From NCBI GenBank assembly GCA_023457035.1, contig JAEWNN010000176.1:3001-67000 (forward strand): 64,000 nt of DNA, written 5' to 3'. Both the position numbers and the translations under genes were made by a program. How positions within the stretch are numbered: position 1 is the first letter of the stretch; each line of letters begins with the position of its first letter. Shown here in pieces: positions 1 through 7,489 of the stretch. The notes under the pieces are model-generated. The model did not search any database, was not told where the DNA came from, and worked only from the letters and a program-made list of their open reading frames with translations. The stretch is from Verrucomicrobiota bacterium (GTDB taxonomy: Bacteria; Verrucomicrobiota; Verrucomicrobiia; Opitutales; Opitutaceae).

Positions 1-575
1 GCCCCATACAATCGCTTCGGACAAAACCGGGTGCGATTGAGCTCAATCTGAGGAATCCGCGGCCGCCGGCCGGGAAAGAACGGGTTTGGTGATTGGGGGA
101 TGGCAGAGCGGTGATCGTCGATGGGGGATGGCGGAGCGGACGGTCGAGAGCCGAGCGTTGCGGATTGGTTGCTTGTGGCGGGGTGCTTCAGCCCCCGCCC
201 TTCGGCTCCGCCCATCGGGTACGCGTGAGCCACAACCCCAAGCTCCACGGTGCGCGAACTGAAACATCCGGACCTCACGAACTCAGCGTAGACGCGCGCC
301 GGGGCGCGGCCTTGCGGGGAAGTAAATGGTTCGATGAACGCGCGTGCACCGGGGGGGGGGTTGAGTGGGTGTCGGACCGGAAGTTCACCACAGAGGGCAC
401 GGAGGACACAGAGGCGGGAGCGAGAACGAGATCTCGGGACTCTTCCGGTTCTCTGCGTCCTCTGTGGTTCAATTCCGGAAGCCATCTACTTGAGCGGAAC
501 GGAATGGTGGAGCCGCAGACGCACGCCGATGAACACCGATGGCGGAAGGGCCCGCTGTCGCCGGGTTGAACGGTC
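1..575. other. Non-coding stretch with repeats
   Basis: No convincing gene is seen here. The sequence holds two tandem near-copies of a GGGGGATGGC-type unit at about 105-140. An inverted repeat lies at 384-475, and a fragment of the family that reads GATGAACACCGAT lies at 519-540. A run of G lies at 350-360. The open frames in this stretch look like chance frames through repeats: both strands are open and neither resembles a known family. Confidence 0.6.
384..475. repeat. Long inverted repeat, CACAGAGG family
   Basis: The left arm at 384-414 (CCACAGAGGGCACGGAGG...) is complementary to the right arm at 449-475 (CTCTGCGTCCTCTGTGG), with a loop of about 35 bases. It would fold into one long hairpin. 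When translated it gives the low-complexity peptide TTEGTEDTE, a typical false ORF. Confidence 0.75.
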
Positions 576-1379
576 TTGCCGGGGGTGGCGCGGTTCGGCT
601 TCGCTCGGCGGATCGACTTCGCCCCCACCACGAACGCCTTCTGGATCCTGCCCGCGGCCGGTCTCGCCGCGGGCTTCATCGATTCGATCGCGGGCGGGGG
701 CGGCATGATCAGCCTGCCGGCGTTGCTGGCCGCCGGGCTGCCGCCGCATCTGGCGCTCGGGACCAACAAGCTGCAGTCCGCGCTCGGCACCACGTTCTCG
801 GCGGCGAACTATGCGCGGCGCGGCTGGGTGGCGAAGGAGGGCCTCGCGACCGGCATCACCTGGACGGCCCTCGCCGCCTTCGCGGGCGCGTGGTGCGTCT
901 CGCGCCTCCCGGCCGATGTGCTGGTGCGGGTGATCCCGTGGCTGCTGGTGGCGATCTTCGCGTACGTGGCGGCGTCGCCGAAGCTGGGCGTGGCGCGCAC
1001 GCGGGCCCATTTTTCCACGACGGCTTTCAACGTGCTGGGCGGTTGCGCGCTCGGGTTCTACGACGGCTTCTTCGGGTCCGGCACGGGCTCGTTCTGGACG
1101 ATGGGCTTCGTGCTGCTGCTCGGCTATCCGCTGCCGCAGGCGACCGGGCACACGAAGGTGATGAACCTCGCGAGCAACGTGGCTTCGCTGGTGTGGTTCG
1201 CCGTGCAGGGCCACGTGCTCTGGACGCTCGGCGTCACGATGGGCGCGGCGAATATCGCGGGCGCGCTGCTCGGCTCGCACCTGGCGATCCGCAAGGGCGT
1301 GGGCTTCATCCGCGGGGCGTTTCTCGTGGTCGTGGCCGCGACGATCGCGCGGCTGCTGTGGCGGTCGCTGGCCGGGTGA
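576..1379 (+). CDS. TSUP (TauE/SafE) family membrane transporter
   Basis: This is a predicted inner-membrane permease of the sulfite exporter TauE/SafE (TSUP, YfcA-like) family, 267 residues, a usual length. The family signature is clear: an N-terminal hydrophobic segment ending in DSIAGGGGMISLP, then GTNKLQSALGTT, and in the second half a repeat of the fold with YDGFFGSGTGSFW and GHTKVMNLASNV. About seven to eight hydrophobic segments can be read. The substrate cannot be told; family members move sulfur compounds or organic anions. The start is uncertain: the frame opens with TTG at 576 and GTG at 585 is an alternative; neither has a strong ribosome-binding site. The gene stands alone and is followed by a repeat element. 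Confidence 0.85.
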   Translation: MPGVARFGFARRIDFAPTTNAFWILPAAGLAAGFIDSIAGGGGMISLPALLAAGLPPHLALGTNKLQSALGTTFSAANYARRGWVAKEGLATGITWTALAAFAGAWCVSRLPADVLVRVIPWLLVAIFAYVAASPKLGVARTRAHFSTTAFNVLGGCALGFYDGFFGSGTGSFWTMGFVLLLGYPLPQATGHTKVMNLASNVASLVWFAVQGHVLWTLGVTMGAANIAGALLGSHLAIRKGVGFIRGAFLVVVAATIARLLWRSLAG

Positions 1380-1448
1380 GGCGGCGCCTCCGACAACGGC
1401 GCTGCGATCACCTTGGTCGCCGGCATGCTGTGCAGGCTGACGAGCGCA

Positions 1449-1634
1449 GTTGGAACCGACAGAAGGCAACGAAGAGAACGAAGTGTGAACGAGCTGGACA
1501 AAGGGCACTCGAGATCTCGGTCCTCACCTGGCAGGTGAGGGAAGAACGCCCCGGGCCTGTGGGCCCTGATTCCCCTTGGTCCGGAGTCTCTTTGTTTCCT
1601 TCGTTACCTTCTGTCGTCTGCGGAATTCAGGTTC
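1449..1634 (+). repeat. Element of about 180 bp, copy 1
   Basis: The left end (GGAACCGACAGAAGGCAACG) and the right end (TTCCTTCGTTACCTTCTGTC) are inverted relatives of each other. The centre has a perfect hairpin, CCTCACCT-GGC-AGGTGAGG, at 1522-1540. The same end-to-end order recurs at 11421-11602 and, inverted, at 34340-34503. It resembles a non-autonomous palindromic element (MITE- or REP-like). Confidence 0.75.
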
Positions 1635-1810
1635 AGGCGGATCGCGTAGCGGCGCTCGCCCCACAGGCCCGGGGCGTCAACAAGCTCGACTTCGAGTCCG
1701 GCGCCCGTGTGATGATCCGTGATCGAGATACGGAACCGGGCCCGCGCGGTCGGCATGGTGCCCGCCAAGAAACTCGTCCCCTGGAATTCGCCACCCCTTG
1801 AACCAAGCAA
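1604..1810 (-). pseudogene. Possible gene fragment cut by repeat copy 1
   Basis: On the minus strand the stretch 1810 to about 1635 reads as a plausible protein with the GC-rich third positions normal for this genome. A possible start is ATG at 1756. The readable part includes RARFRISITDHHTGAGLEVE and then GLWGERRYAIRLN. The frame then runs into the right end of repeat copy 1 and stops after LNSADDRR, which is repeat-encoded. I do not recognise the family. It may be a gene truncated by insertion of the element, or chance. Confidence 0.3.
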
Positions 1811-1855
1811 CTCTCCCCGCCGAGGTCGTGAAACGCGGTGCGGATGAATAACACT

Positions 1856-1862
1856 GTTGGGC
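1856..1862 (+). other. Integron-type core site (R'-like), cassette boundary
   Basis: The heptamer GTTGGGC fits the GTTRRRY core consensus of integron recombination sites. It sits 9 bases before the ATG of the first island gene, exactly at the change from GC-rich to AT-richer sequence. It could be the end of attI or of a lost upstream attC; no matching R'' arm is visible upstream. Confidence 0.45.
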
Positions 1863-1871
1863 GAAATTCAT

Positions 1872-2558
1872 ATGAGCACCTTCATAATCGATTGTCCTGA
1901 ATGCCGCGCTAAAGTGGCTGCCGAAGAAAAGGGCCGTGCATCAAGTTCAGGCCAGGAGCCGGAGAGTGGAGAGCCCTACGGTTATGCCATATATCTTGGC
2001 CGCTGTCCGTCGTGCGGCGTGCTTCTAGTTGGGGAGTCGCATCAAGTCGACTTCGCGGGTATCGACGCCGAGGATGATCGATGGTCCGATGTTGTTCGGG
2101 TTTACCCTCGCCCCAAAAAAGCATTTTCCAGTTTCAACATCCCGAAGGTGGTCAAGGACTCTCTCTCAGAGGCTGACAGATGCATGCAGGTCGAGTCATA
2201 TACTGCTGCATGCGCAATGATCGGTCGCGCGATCGAAGCAGTGTGCCGGCACGCATTGCATCCCGAGGATTTCGAGTACCAGCCCGCGGGAGCGCCACCG
2301 AAACAAAAGAACAAGGTTATGCTTGCTGAGGGAATACGGCGACTCAAAGAGGCAGGTGTGATCGATGATCGACTCCACGAGTGGGGGACTGAGCTGCACG
2401 CCTTCAGAAACTTGGCGGCACATCCTGACGATTTTGCGATCACCCGGGAGGACGCGGAAGACCTCCAGAATTTCGCCAATGCGATTGTAGAATATATCTA
2501 CGACCTGGCAGAGCGGTACAGGGAATTCAAGGCGCGAAAAGCCAAACGGGAATCATGA
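1872..2558 (+). CDS. DUF4145 (HEPN-like) protein with zinc ribbon
   Basis: The product is 228 residues. The N-terminus has two CxxC pairs (C8/C11 in DCPECRAK, C45/C48 in RCPSCGVL), a probable zinc ribbon. The C-terminal half matches DUF4145, a member of the HEPN clan, with the R-x4-H motif FRNLAAH (R169, H174). HEPN proteins are often ribonucleases or toxins or act in phage defence, and the R-x4-6-H pair is catalytic where tested; here activity is inferred. I chose ATG 1872 over the in-frame TTG 1857 because the cassette core site ends at 1862. The gene is AT-richer than its neighbours and is followed five bases later by an attC-like site, so it is probably an acquired cassette. Confidence 0.8.
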   Translation: MSTFIIDCPECRAKVAAEEKGRASSSGQEPESGEPYGYAIYLGRCPSCGVLLVGESHQVDFAGIDAEDDRWSDVVRVYPRPKKAFSSFNIPKVVKDSLSEADRCMQVESYTAACAMIGRAIEAVCRHALHPEDFEYQPAGAPPKQKNKVMLAEGIRRLKEAGVIDDRLHEWGTELHAFRNLAAHPDDFAITREDAEDLQNFANAIVEYIYDLAERYREFKARKAKRES

Positions 2559-2562
2559 AGAA

Positions 2563-2655
2563 GCCCAACAAGTCGCTACTGCACAACGCCTGTAGACGCG
2601 TCCGTTTTTCAAGCGACGTCCGATTCCCGGCGTGGCAGACTTGAATCGTTGGGGC
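2563..2655 (+). repeat. attC-like site 1
   Basis: The R''-like arm GCCCAAC (2563-2569) pairs with the R'-like arm GTTGGGGC (2648-2655) with one bulged G. Inside, AAGTC (2570-2574) pairs with GACTT (2638-2642), and ACGCC (2586-2590) with GGCGT (2629-2633). The length of 93 bases, the nested imperfect stems and the position right after a stop codon are as expected for an integron attC site. Confidence 0.65.
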
Positions 2656-2660
2656 AAAGC

Positions 2661-3404
2661 ATGAAGATTGCGACTCGAGCCTATCTGTCGATCCAGCACG
2701 TGCAGGGTCTTTCATACCTGCACCGTGAAGCGCATCGACTTCGCGACGTTCTGGCTGCCGACCGGAATGACGCGAATCGCAGTGCGTATCGTGCGATATG
2801 CGCGTCAGCCATCTTCACGTCCGGTGCGTTTCTGGAGGCGCTCATCAATGAGATCTATGCGGAGATTGTTGACGGTGGACCTCACATAGATGTCGGTCGG
2901 ACGTCCGAGATGGTCCGAGCCCTTTGGAGGCGCGATATCCCCCGAACGGCTCGTTTCGCGACACTGGAAAAATATCAGATACTTCTCGATATCCTCGGTA
3001 AGCCAGCATTCGAAGCCGGCGCGAGTCACTATCAAGATGCAGATGCAGTCGTTAGGTTGAGGAATGCACTCATACATTATGAGCCAGAGAGCGTGGTCAT
3101 CATGTCCGCTGATCCGAACGAGCTAACGATTCAGAAGATGCAAAAGCAGCTTAGTGGAAAGTTTCCTCAAGACGATTTCGAGAATGGGTTCTTTTCATTC
3201 TTTCCGGACAGGTGCCTATGTGCTGGTTCCGTTGCGTGGGCCAAGAGAAGCGTGATAGATTTCGCAGACGAGTTCTTCAGGCGAATCGACCATGCTCCAA
3301 TCTACAACCATGTTAGGGATGACGGAAAGAAGCCCAACCCACTACAGGGAACGCCGGCAAAGGCCCCGTCTTCTTCGATTGAGCCAGATGGCCGGCGTTC
3401 CTGA
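2661..3404 (+). CDS. HEPN-like protein, cassette gene
   Basis: The product is 247 residues, mostly helical in appearance, with no signal peptide. The segment VRLRNALIHYEP carries an R-x4-H motif (R134, H139) of the HEPN type, preceded by helices such as AICASAIFTSGAFLEALINE that resemble HEPN four-helix bundles of the RiboL-PSP or MAE_28990 kind. I infer a possible RNase or toxin role; I do not recognise the exact family. ATG 2661 is chosen over TTG 2649 because the latter lies inside the attC arm. The last 24 or so codons (after DDGKK) are encoded by the next attC-like site, so the true functional end may be earlier. It is the second gene of the AT-richer island. Confidence 0.65.
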   Translation: MKIATRAYLSIQHVQGLSYLHREAHRLRDVLAADRNDANRSAYRAICASAIFTSGAFLEALINEIYAEIVDGGPHIDVGRTSEMVRALWRRDIPRTARFATLEKYQILLDILGKPAFEAGASHYQDADAVVRLRNALIHYEPESVVIMSADPNELTIQKMQKQLSGKFPQDDFENGFFSFFPDRCLCAGSVAWAKRSVIDFADEFFRRIDHAPIYNHVRDDGKKPNPLQGTPAKAPSSSIEPDGRRS

Positions 3405-3419
3405 CCTGAACCGCTAGGC
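3332..3419 (+). repeat. attC-like site 2
   Basis: The R''-like arm GCCCAAC (3332-3338) faces GCTAGGC (3413-3419), one base off GTTAGGC. Inside is a perfect 11-bp stem, GGAACGCCGGC (3348-3358) with GCCGGCGTTCC (3391-3401). The left end shares the string AAGAAGCCCAAC with site 1's left end at 2558-2569 (there GAAGAAGCCCAAC), and both right ends continue as GGCAAAG. The R'' arm lies inside the preceding reading frame. Confidence 0.6.
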
Positions 3420-3425
3420 AAAGAA

Positions 3426-3995
3426 ATGCTGCGACATCTATACCTTCTGGTTCTGGTGCTCGGGCTTCTGTGCCCATCTGCCCGAGCGCACCAAGATCGG
3501 ATTCTGACTTGCCGCGATGGAGTGTTTTCCGGCCTGCCCGATAAGTATCTCCCAGCGAGGTTCTCATCTGAGGTGAAGACAGTTCGGATCGGGGGCCTCG
3601 AAGCGCGCATCCCCGACTGCATCTGGCGGTTGTGGGGTGAACCGACAGATGGCGATTTCCGGTTTACCGCATCGTGGTATCACGATCCCAAGCTCCTCCC
3701 GCCATATCTGGTAATTGCGGCACCGGGCGCGGAGCCGCGCGTGAAATATAGAGTCGTTGTGAATTTGGAGACGCTTGAACTGCTTTCGTTGCAGAAAGAA
3801 TCAGAGGCAGGAGAGAACCAGAGGCTGATCGAAGAGGTTCCGGTTGATGCCCTATGGCGATCACAGTGGTTGGTGGTACCCTCGATCAGCGTGGGAGAGA
3901 TCACGAGAAGAGGGCAGCCTGAGCAACTATGCGGCGCGTCGACGGAGCCCCCGCCCGCCCAACCGGATCAGCGGCCCGCCGCGCCTCGTCCGTAG
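3426..3995 (+). CDS. Secreted or anchored protein of unknown function, cassette gene 3
   Basis: The product is 189 residues. The N-terminus MLRHLYLLVLVLGLLCPSAR is a typical signal peptide, possibly lipoprotein-like because of the Cys, so the mature protein is probably exported. No family is recognised. The start ATG lies 7 bases after the attC-2 right end. The last 23 or so residues, rich in P and A, are encoded by sequence as GC-rich as the host genome. A lone GCCCAAC heptamer at 3957-3963 marks the switch, so the original 3' end may have been replaced when the last attC decayed. Confidence 0.55.
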   Translation: MLRHLYLLVLVLGLLCPSARAHQDRILTCRDGVFSGLPDKYLPARFSSEVKTVRIGGLEARIPDCIWRLWGEPTDGDFRFTASWYHDPKLLPPYLVIAAPGAEPRVKYRVVVNLETLELLSLQKESEAGENQRLIEEVPVDALWRSQWLVVPSISVGEITRRGQPEQLCGASTEPPPAQPDQRPAAPRP

Positions 3996-4010
3996 GTATT
4001 GAAGGAGCGG

Positions 4011-4421
4011 ATGAAGTACATCGGCCATTATCCGTCCTATGGGGAGGCGAATGAGCGCCAGCTCGACCTGATGGCGGCGGAGATCGAGGCCCTGGTCTTC
4101 TATGTGCCGACCGGGATGGACCAGGTCTACCTGGGCCGGTTGCCGGTCTATGCGCTGTTCGTCCCGGAGGAGTCGGTCGAGGCGGCGCGGGAGGTCCTCC
4201 GTCTGATCCCGGACGAAAACCACCGCTGTCTCTACGGGTGCCCGCATTGCGGTTCGGGCGATGTGGTCGAGCGGTCGCTCGACGAGGGGTTCGGCACGGG
4301 GTGGGTCTCGCTGCCGCTCACCTTCGGCGTGGTGGCGTTTTCGCGGATGATCGAGCTGCGCGTGCGCGGCCGCCGGTACGTCTGCCGTGCATGTGGCGCG
4401 GTCTATCGCAAGAAGCCCTAG
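4011..4421 (+). CDS. Small protein with C-terminal zinc ribbon (DUF2007-like N-terminus)
   Basis: The product is 136 residues. The N-terminal part (KYIGHYPSYGEANERQLDLM, then GMDQVYLGRLPVYALFVPEE) looks like the DUF2007 'putative signal transducing protein' fold. The C-terminal part has two cysteine pairs, GCPHCGSGD and VCRACGAVY, of a zinc ribbon, with a hydrophobic segment between them. ATG 4011 is preceded by AAGGAG at 4002-4007, so it is preferred to the TTG at 3999. Base composition has returned to the GC-rich norm, so it is not part of the cassette island. The function is unknown. Confidence 0.6.
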   Translation: MKYIGHYPSYGEANERQLDLMAAEIEALVFYVPTGMDQVYLGRLPVYALFVPEESVEAAREVLRLIPDENHRCLYGCPHCGSGDVVERSLDEGFGTGWVSLPLTFGVVAFSRMIELRVRGRRYVCRACGAVYRKKP

Positions 4422-4752
4422 CCCGGGCGTGGGTAGAGGCCGGGCACGGGGGAGTGAGCCCGGCGGATCGAAACGTGGCGCCGTGGCGGCGTGAGTGCCC
4501 ACGGGCGGTTGCCAGTGTCCGGTTGCCGGTGAGCTGTGGACGATCAGGCGAGATTGAAGCCCTCACGGGCTTCGCTACGACGGTACGGGCGATCTGCGTG
4601 GATCGGTGGCTCCATTTTTCGATGTCATCGAGCGGAGGTACGCGCCCGACGGAGGGAAACGCCACAGATGAACACCGATAGACACCGATCAGGAGTGTCT
4701 CCCGGTTTGGTCGCAACGCGCTTGACGGCGTGAGCGTGCGCGCCCGCGCGGC
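4422..4752. repeat. Intergenic repeat cluster
   Basis: No gene is seen. A GTAG-head hairpin (on the minus strand) lies at 4556-4578, GAAGCCC-TCAC-GGGCTTC-GCTAC. A second inverted repeat has arms at about 4590-4613 (GATCTGCGTGGATCGG) and 4663-4690 (CACAGATGAACACCGAT). These families recur across the window. Confidence 0.7.
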
Positions 4753-7176
4753 TCACTCGGCGCGGAGGGCGGTGAGCGGGTCGACCTTCGTGGCGCGGCG
4801 GGCGGGGACCCAGCAGGCGGCAAGCGTGGCGAGGAAGAGCGTGGCCGTGACGGCGAGCAGCGCGATGGCATCGAGCCCGACCATGCGCGGCAGGAGCGCG
4901 GCGAGGACCCGGCCGAGGGCGATGGCGCCGGCCAGGCCGAGGACCGCGCCGACCGCGGTGAGGAACAGGCCATGGCGCAACACGAGCCCCAGCACGGAGG
5001 CGGGGCGGGCGCCGAGCGCGAGGCGGATGCCGAACTCGCCGGTGCGTTGCGCGACGAGGTTGGCGATCACGCCGTAGAGGCCGATGGCGGCGAGGGCGAG
5101 GCCGACGAACGCGAAGGCCGAGAGGGCGCGCGCGGCGAGCACGAGGTTGTGCTGCTCCGCGTCGACGGTCTGGCGCACGGTGCTGGCGCCGAAGGCGGCG
5201 AGGTCGGGATCGACCTCGGCCAGGGCGCGGCGGAGTTGCTCGGCGAGGCCGGCGGGCGCGGGGCTGCGCAACACGAGCGACACGTACGACCACGGCTCGT
5301 GCGCGAGCGGCTTGTAGATCTGGTAGGGTGTGGCGGGCGCACGGGTGTTGGCGGCGCCGTCGACATCGCGCACGACGCCGATCACCTCGGCCCAGTAGGG
5401 CTGGCCGCTGTCCATGCTGCCGATCCGCCGCCCGACCGCGCCGCCGTCGGGCCAGAGCGCGCGGGCGAGGGATTCGTTGATGACGATCACGCGCGGTCCT
5501 TGGGGATCGACGACAGGCTCGAACAGCCGGCCGGCGACCAGCGGGATGCCGAGGGTGCGGAAGTAGCCGGAGCTGACCATCACGTGGAAGGCGGCGGGCA
5601 GGTGCGCAGCGCCCGGCGACTGGCCCTCGACGAGGATCTGGCGGTCGCCGTTGTAGGAAAAGATCGGCAACGCGGTGGCGATGGCGGCGGACTCGATGCC
5701 GGGGATGCGCTGGAGGCGCTCCTCGAGGGTGCGGAAGAGCACGGCGCGCTGCGGGTCGGTCGCGTACTCGCGGCGGGTCTCGGGGATCGGCAGGCCCGCG
5801 GCGAGGATGCGGTCGGTGTCCCAGCCCGGGCGGCGTTCGAGCAGGCGGGCGAAGCCGCGCTGGAGGAGCGCGGCGCCGCCGAGCAGCACGAGCGCGAGCG
5901 CCACCTCGGCGACGATGAGCGACTGGCGCACGCGATGGTGGCCGCGCCCGGCGCTGGAGCCTCGCGCCTGGGACTTGAGGGCGGCGTTCACATCGGTGCG
6001 CGAGGCGAACCACGCCGGCACGAGGCCGAAGAGGATGCCGGTGCCGAGCGCGACGAGGAAGGTGAGCGCGAGGATCCGCGGATCGAGGCCGAGCTGGAGC
6101 GAACCGGTGGTGCCGCCGACGACGAGGCTGCGGTCGACGATCCGGTTGAGACCGAAGGCGAGCGCGACGCCGAGCAAGCCGCCCGCGCACGAGAGCAGGA
6201 CGGACTCGACGAGCTGCTGCCGGATGAGATGGAAGCGGGAGGCCCCGAGGGCGGCGCGGATGGCGAGCTCGCGCAGCCTGGCGGTGGCGCGGGCGAGCTG
6301 GAGGTTGGCGAGGTTGGCGCAGGCGATGAGCAGTACGAAGCCGGAGAGGCCCAGCAGCATCCAGGAGATGCGCTGGCTGAGCGTGTCGAGCAGCGCGCGG
6401 TGCAGCGGCACGGCGGTGCAGCGCAGGCCGGCGTAGGATTCGGGATACTGCTGCGCCTGGGCGGCGACCACGGGCGCGAGCTCGGCGTCGATCCGCGCCG
6501 GCGCCACGCCGGGGGCGAGGCGGCCGACGAGCTCGAACGTGCGGTAGTCGCGCCACTCGATCTGGTCGCGGGTGAAGTCGAGCGGGCGCCAGAGCGCCGC
6601 GCCGTTCCAGAGCGGGCGGTAGTCGAAGACCGGAGGCATGACGCCGATGATCGTGACGACGGTGCCGTCGAGCCGGAGGGTGTGGCCGACGACATCGCGG
6701 GCGCCGGCGTAGCGTTGCTGCCAGAAGCGGTGGCTGAGCAGGACGACGTTGGTGCGGCCCGGCTGGAACTCCTCGGGGGCGAAGGCGCGGCCGAGCAGCG
6801 GCGCGATGCGGAAGGTGGCGAAGAAATCCGCGGACACGGTGGCGGCGCCGAGGCGCTCGGCGGGCTGGCCGGGTTCGGCGAGGCCGAAGGCGGTGTGGCA
6901 GAGCGCGGTGAGCCCGGCGAAGCTCGGGCGGCGATCGCGGATCTCGCCGAGCTCCACGTACGAGTAGGGGCGCGTGCCGCCGGAGGCGGGGCGGGCGACC
7001 ACCTGCACGAGCTGCTCGGGTTCAGGGAAGGGCGCGGGGCGGAACAGCAGGGCGTCGACCAGCGTGAACATCGCGGAGTTCACCCCGATGCCCAGGGCGA
7101 GGGTGAGCAGGGCGATGGCGGTGTAGCCCGGCGACTTGGCGAGGGAGCGGGCGGCTTGGCGGAGCAGGGGCAACAT
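4753..7176 (-). CDS. ADOP-family ABC transporter permease (MacB/FtsX type)
   Basis: The product is 807 residues with two copies of the MacB_PCD periplasmic domain plus FtsX permease unit. The N-terminus MLPLLRQAARSLAKSPGYTA, then LALGIGVNSAMFTLVDALLF, is the hallmark of 'acidobacterial duplicated orphan permeases'. Eight or so membrane segments are visible. The protein ends with the family-typical tail ACWVPARRATKVDPLTALRA. Such permeases usually work with a MacB-like ATPase, but no ATPase gene is next to it, so it is orphan here. The start at 7176 is chosen because the upstream 35 codons are low-complexity Arg/Pro and the conserved N-terminus begins at this Met. The exported substrate is unknown. 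Confidence 0.9.
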   Translation of the reverse strand: MLPLLRQAARSLAKSPGYTAIALLTLALGIGVNSAMFTLVDALLFRPAPFPEPEQLVQVVARPASGGTRPYSYVELGEIRDRRPSFAGLTALCHTAFGLAEPGQPAERLGAATVSADFFATFRIAPLLGRAFAPEEFQPGRTNVVLLSHRFWQQRYAGARDVVGHTLRLDGTVVTIIGVMPPVFDYRPLWNGAALWRPLDFTRDQIEWRDYRTFELVGRLAPGVAPARIDAELAPVVAAQAQQYPESYAGLRCTAVPLHRALLDTLSQRISWMLLGLSGFVLLIACANLANLQLARATARLRELAIRAALGASRFHLIRQQLVESVLLSCAGGLLGVALAFGLNRIVDRSLVVGGTTGSLQLGLDPRILALTFLVALGTGILFGLVPAWFASRTDVNAALKSQARGSSAGRGHHRVRQSLIVAEVALALVLLGGAALLQRGFARLLERRPGWDTDRILAAGLPIPETRREYATDPQRAVLFRTLEERLQRIPGIESAAIATALPIFSYNGDRQILVEGQSPGAAHLPAAFHVMVSSGYFRTLGIPLVAGRLFEPVVDPQGPRVIVINESLARALWPDGGAVGRRIGSMDSGQPYWAEVIGVVRDVDGAANTRAPATPYQIYKPLAHEPWSYVSLVLRSPAPAGLAEQLRRALAEVDPDLAAFGASTVRQTVDAEQHNLVLAARALSAFAFVGLALAAIGLYGVIANLVAQRTGEFGIRLALGARPASVLGLVLRHGLFLTAVGAVLGLAGAIALGRVLAALLPRMVGLDAIALLAVTATLFLATLAACWVPARRATKVDPLTALRAE

Positions 7177-7489
7177 GGAGGGGCGGGGTGCGTTTGACCT
7201 GTGGTGACGGTGCCCGTGGCGGCGGCGCGGCGCAAGACTCGCGCGAGCACGGGTGTCCGCTGGCGTTACGCGGGGCGCCAACTGCAGATCGGACTCGGCC
7301 AGGCCGTGGAGCGAAGAGCGACGACGCGCTCACGCGCGTCGCTACACGGGAAGGTCTCGCGTGGCGGCGCGGTGGTCGGAGGCCGGCCTCGGCGCGGCCG
7401 GCTACAGGAGGCTGTGGCGAGGTGCTCGCGCGGCGAAGATCGCTGCGCTCACGCGCAGCGCTACAGGGACCGGCGGCTGGCTGAAGTTT
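7177..7489. repeat. Cluster of three GTAG-head hairpins
   Basis: No gene is seen. Three hairpins lie at 7323-7345 (GACGCGC-TCAC-GCGCGTC), 7382-7405 (GCCGGCC with GGCCGGC) and 7442-7464 (GCTGCGC-TCAC-GCGCAGC). Each is followed by (GC)TAC, which on the minus strand is a 5' GTAG head. The stems differ in sequence but stay fully paired. Confidence 0.75.

Noticed and set aside
1640..1855. A complete attI or upstream attC in front of the first cassette gene
   Set aside because: A GTTGGGC core is present but no matching left arm or integrase gene is visible upstream.
3957..4110. A third attC site after cassette gene 3
   Set aside because: Only the left GCCCAAC heptamer is present; no GTTRRRY-like right arm or nested stems follow within 150 bases.
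4625..6556. A 643-codon minus-strand frame and a 741-codon plus-strand frame (4972-7197) over the permease region
   Set aside because: Both are Arg/Pro/Ala- or Gly/Glu-rich shadows of the ADOP permease gene, which has clear family motifs.
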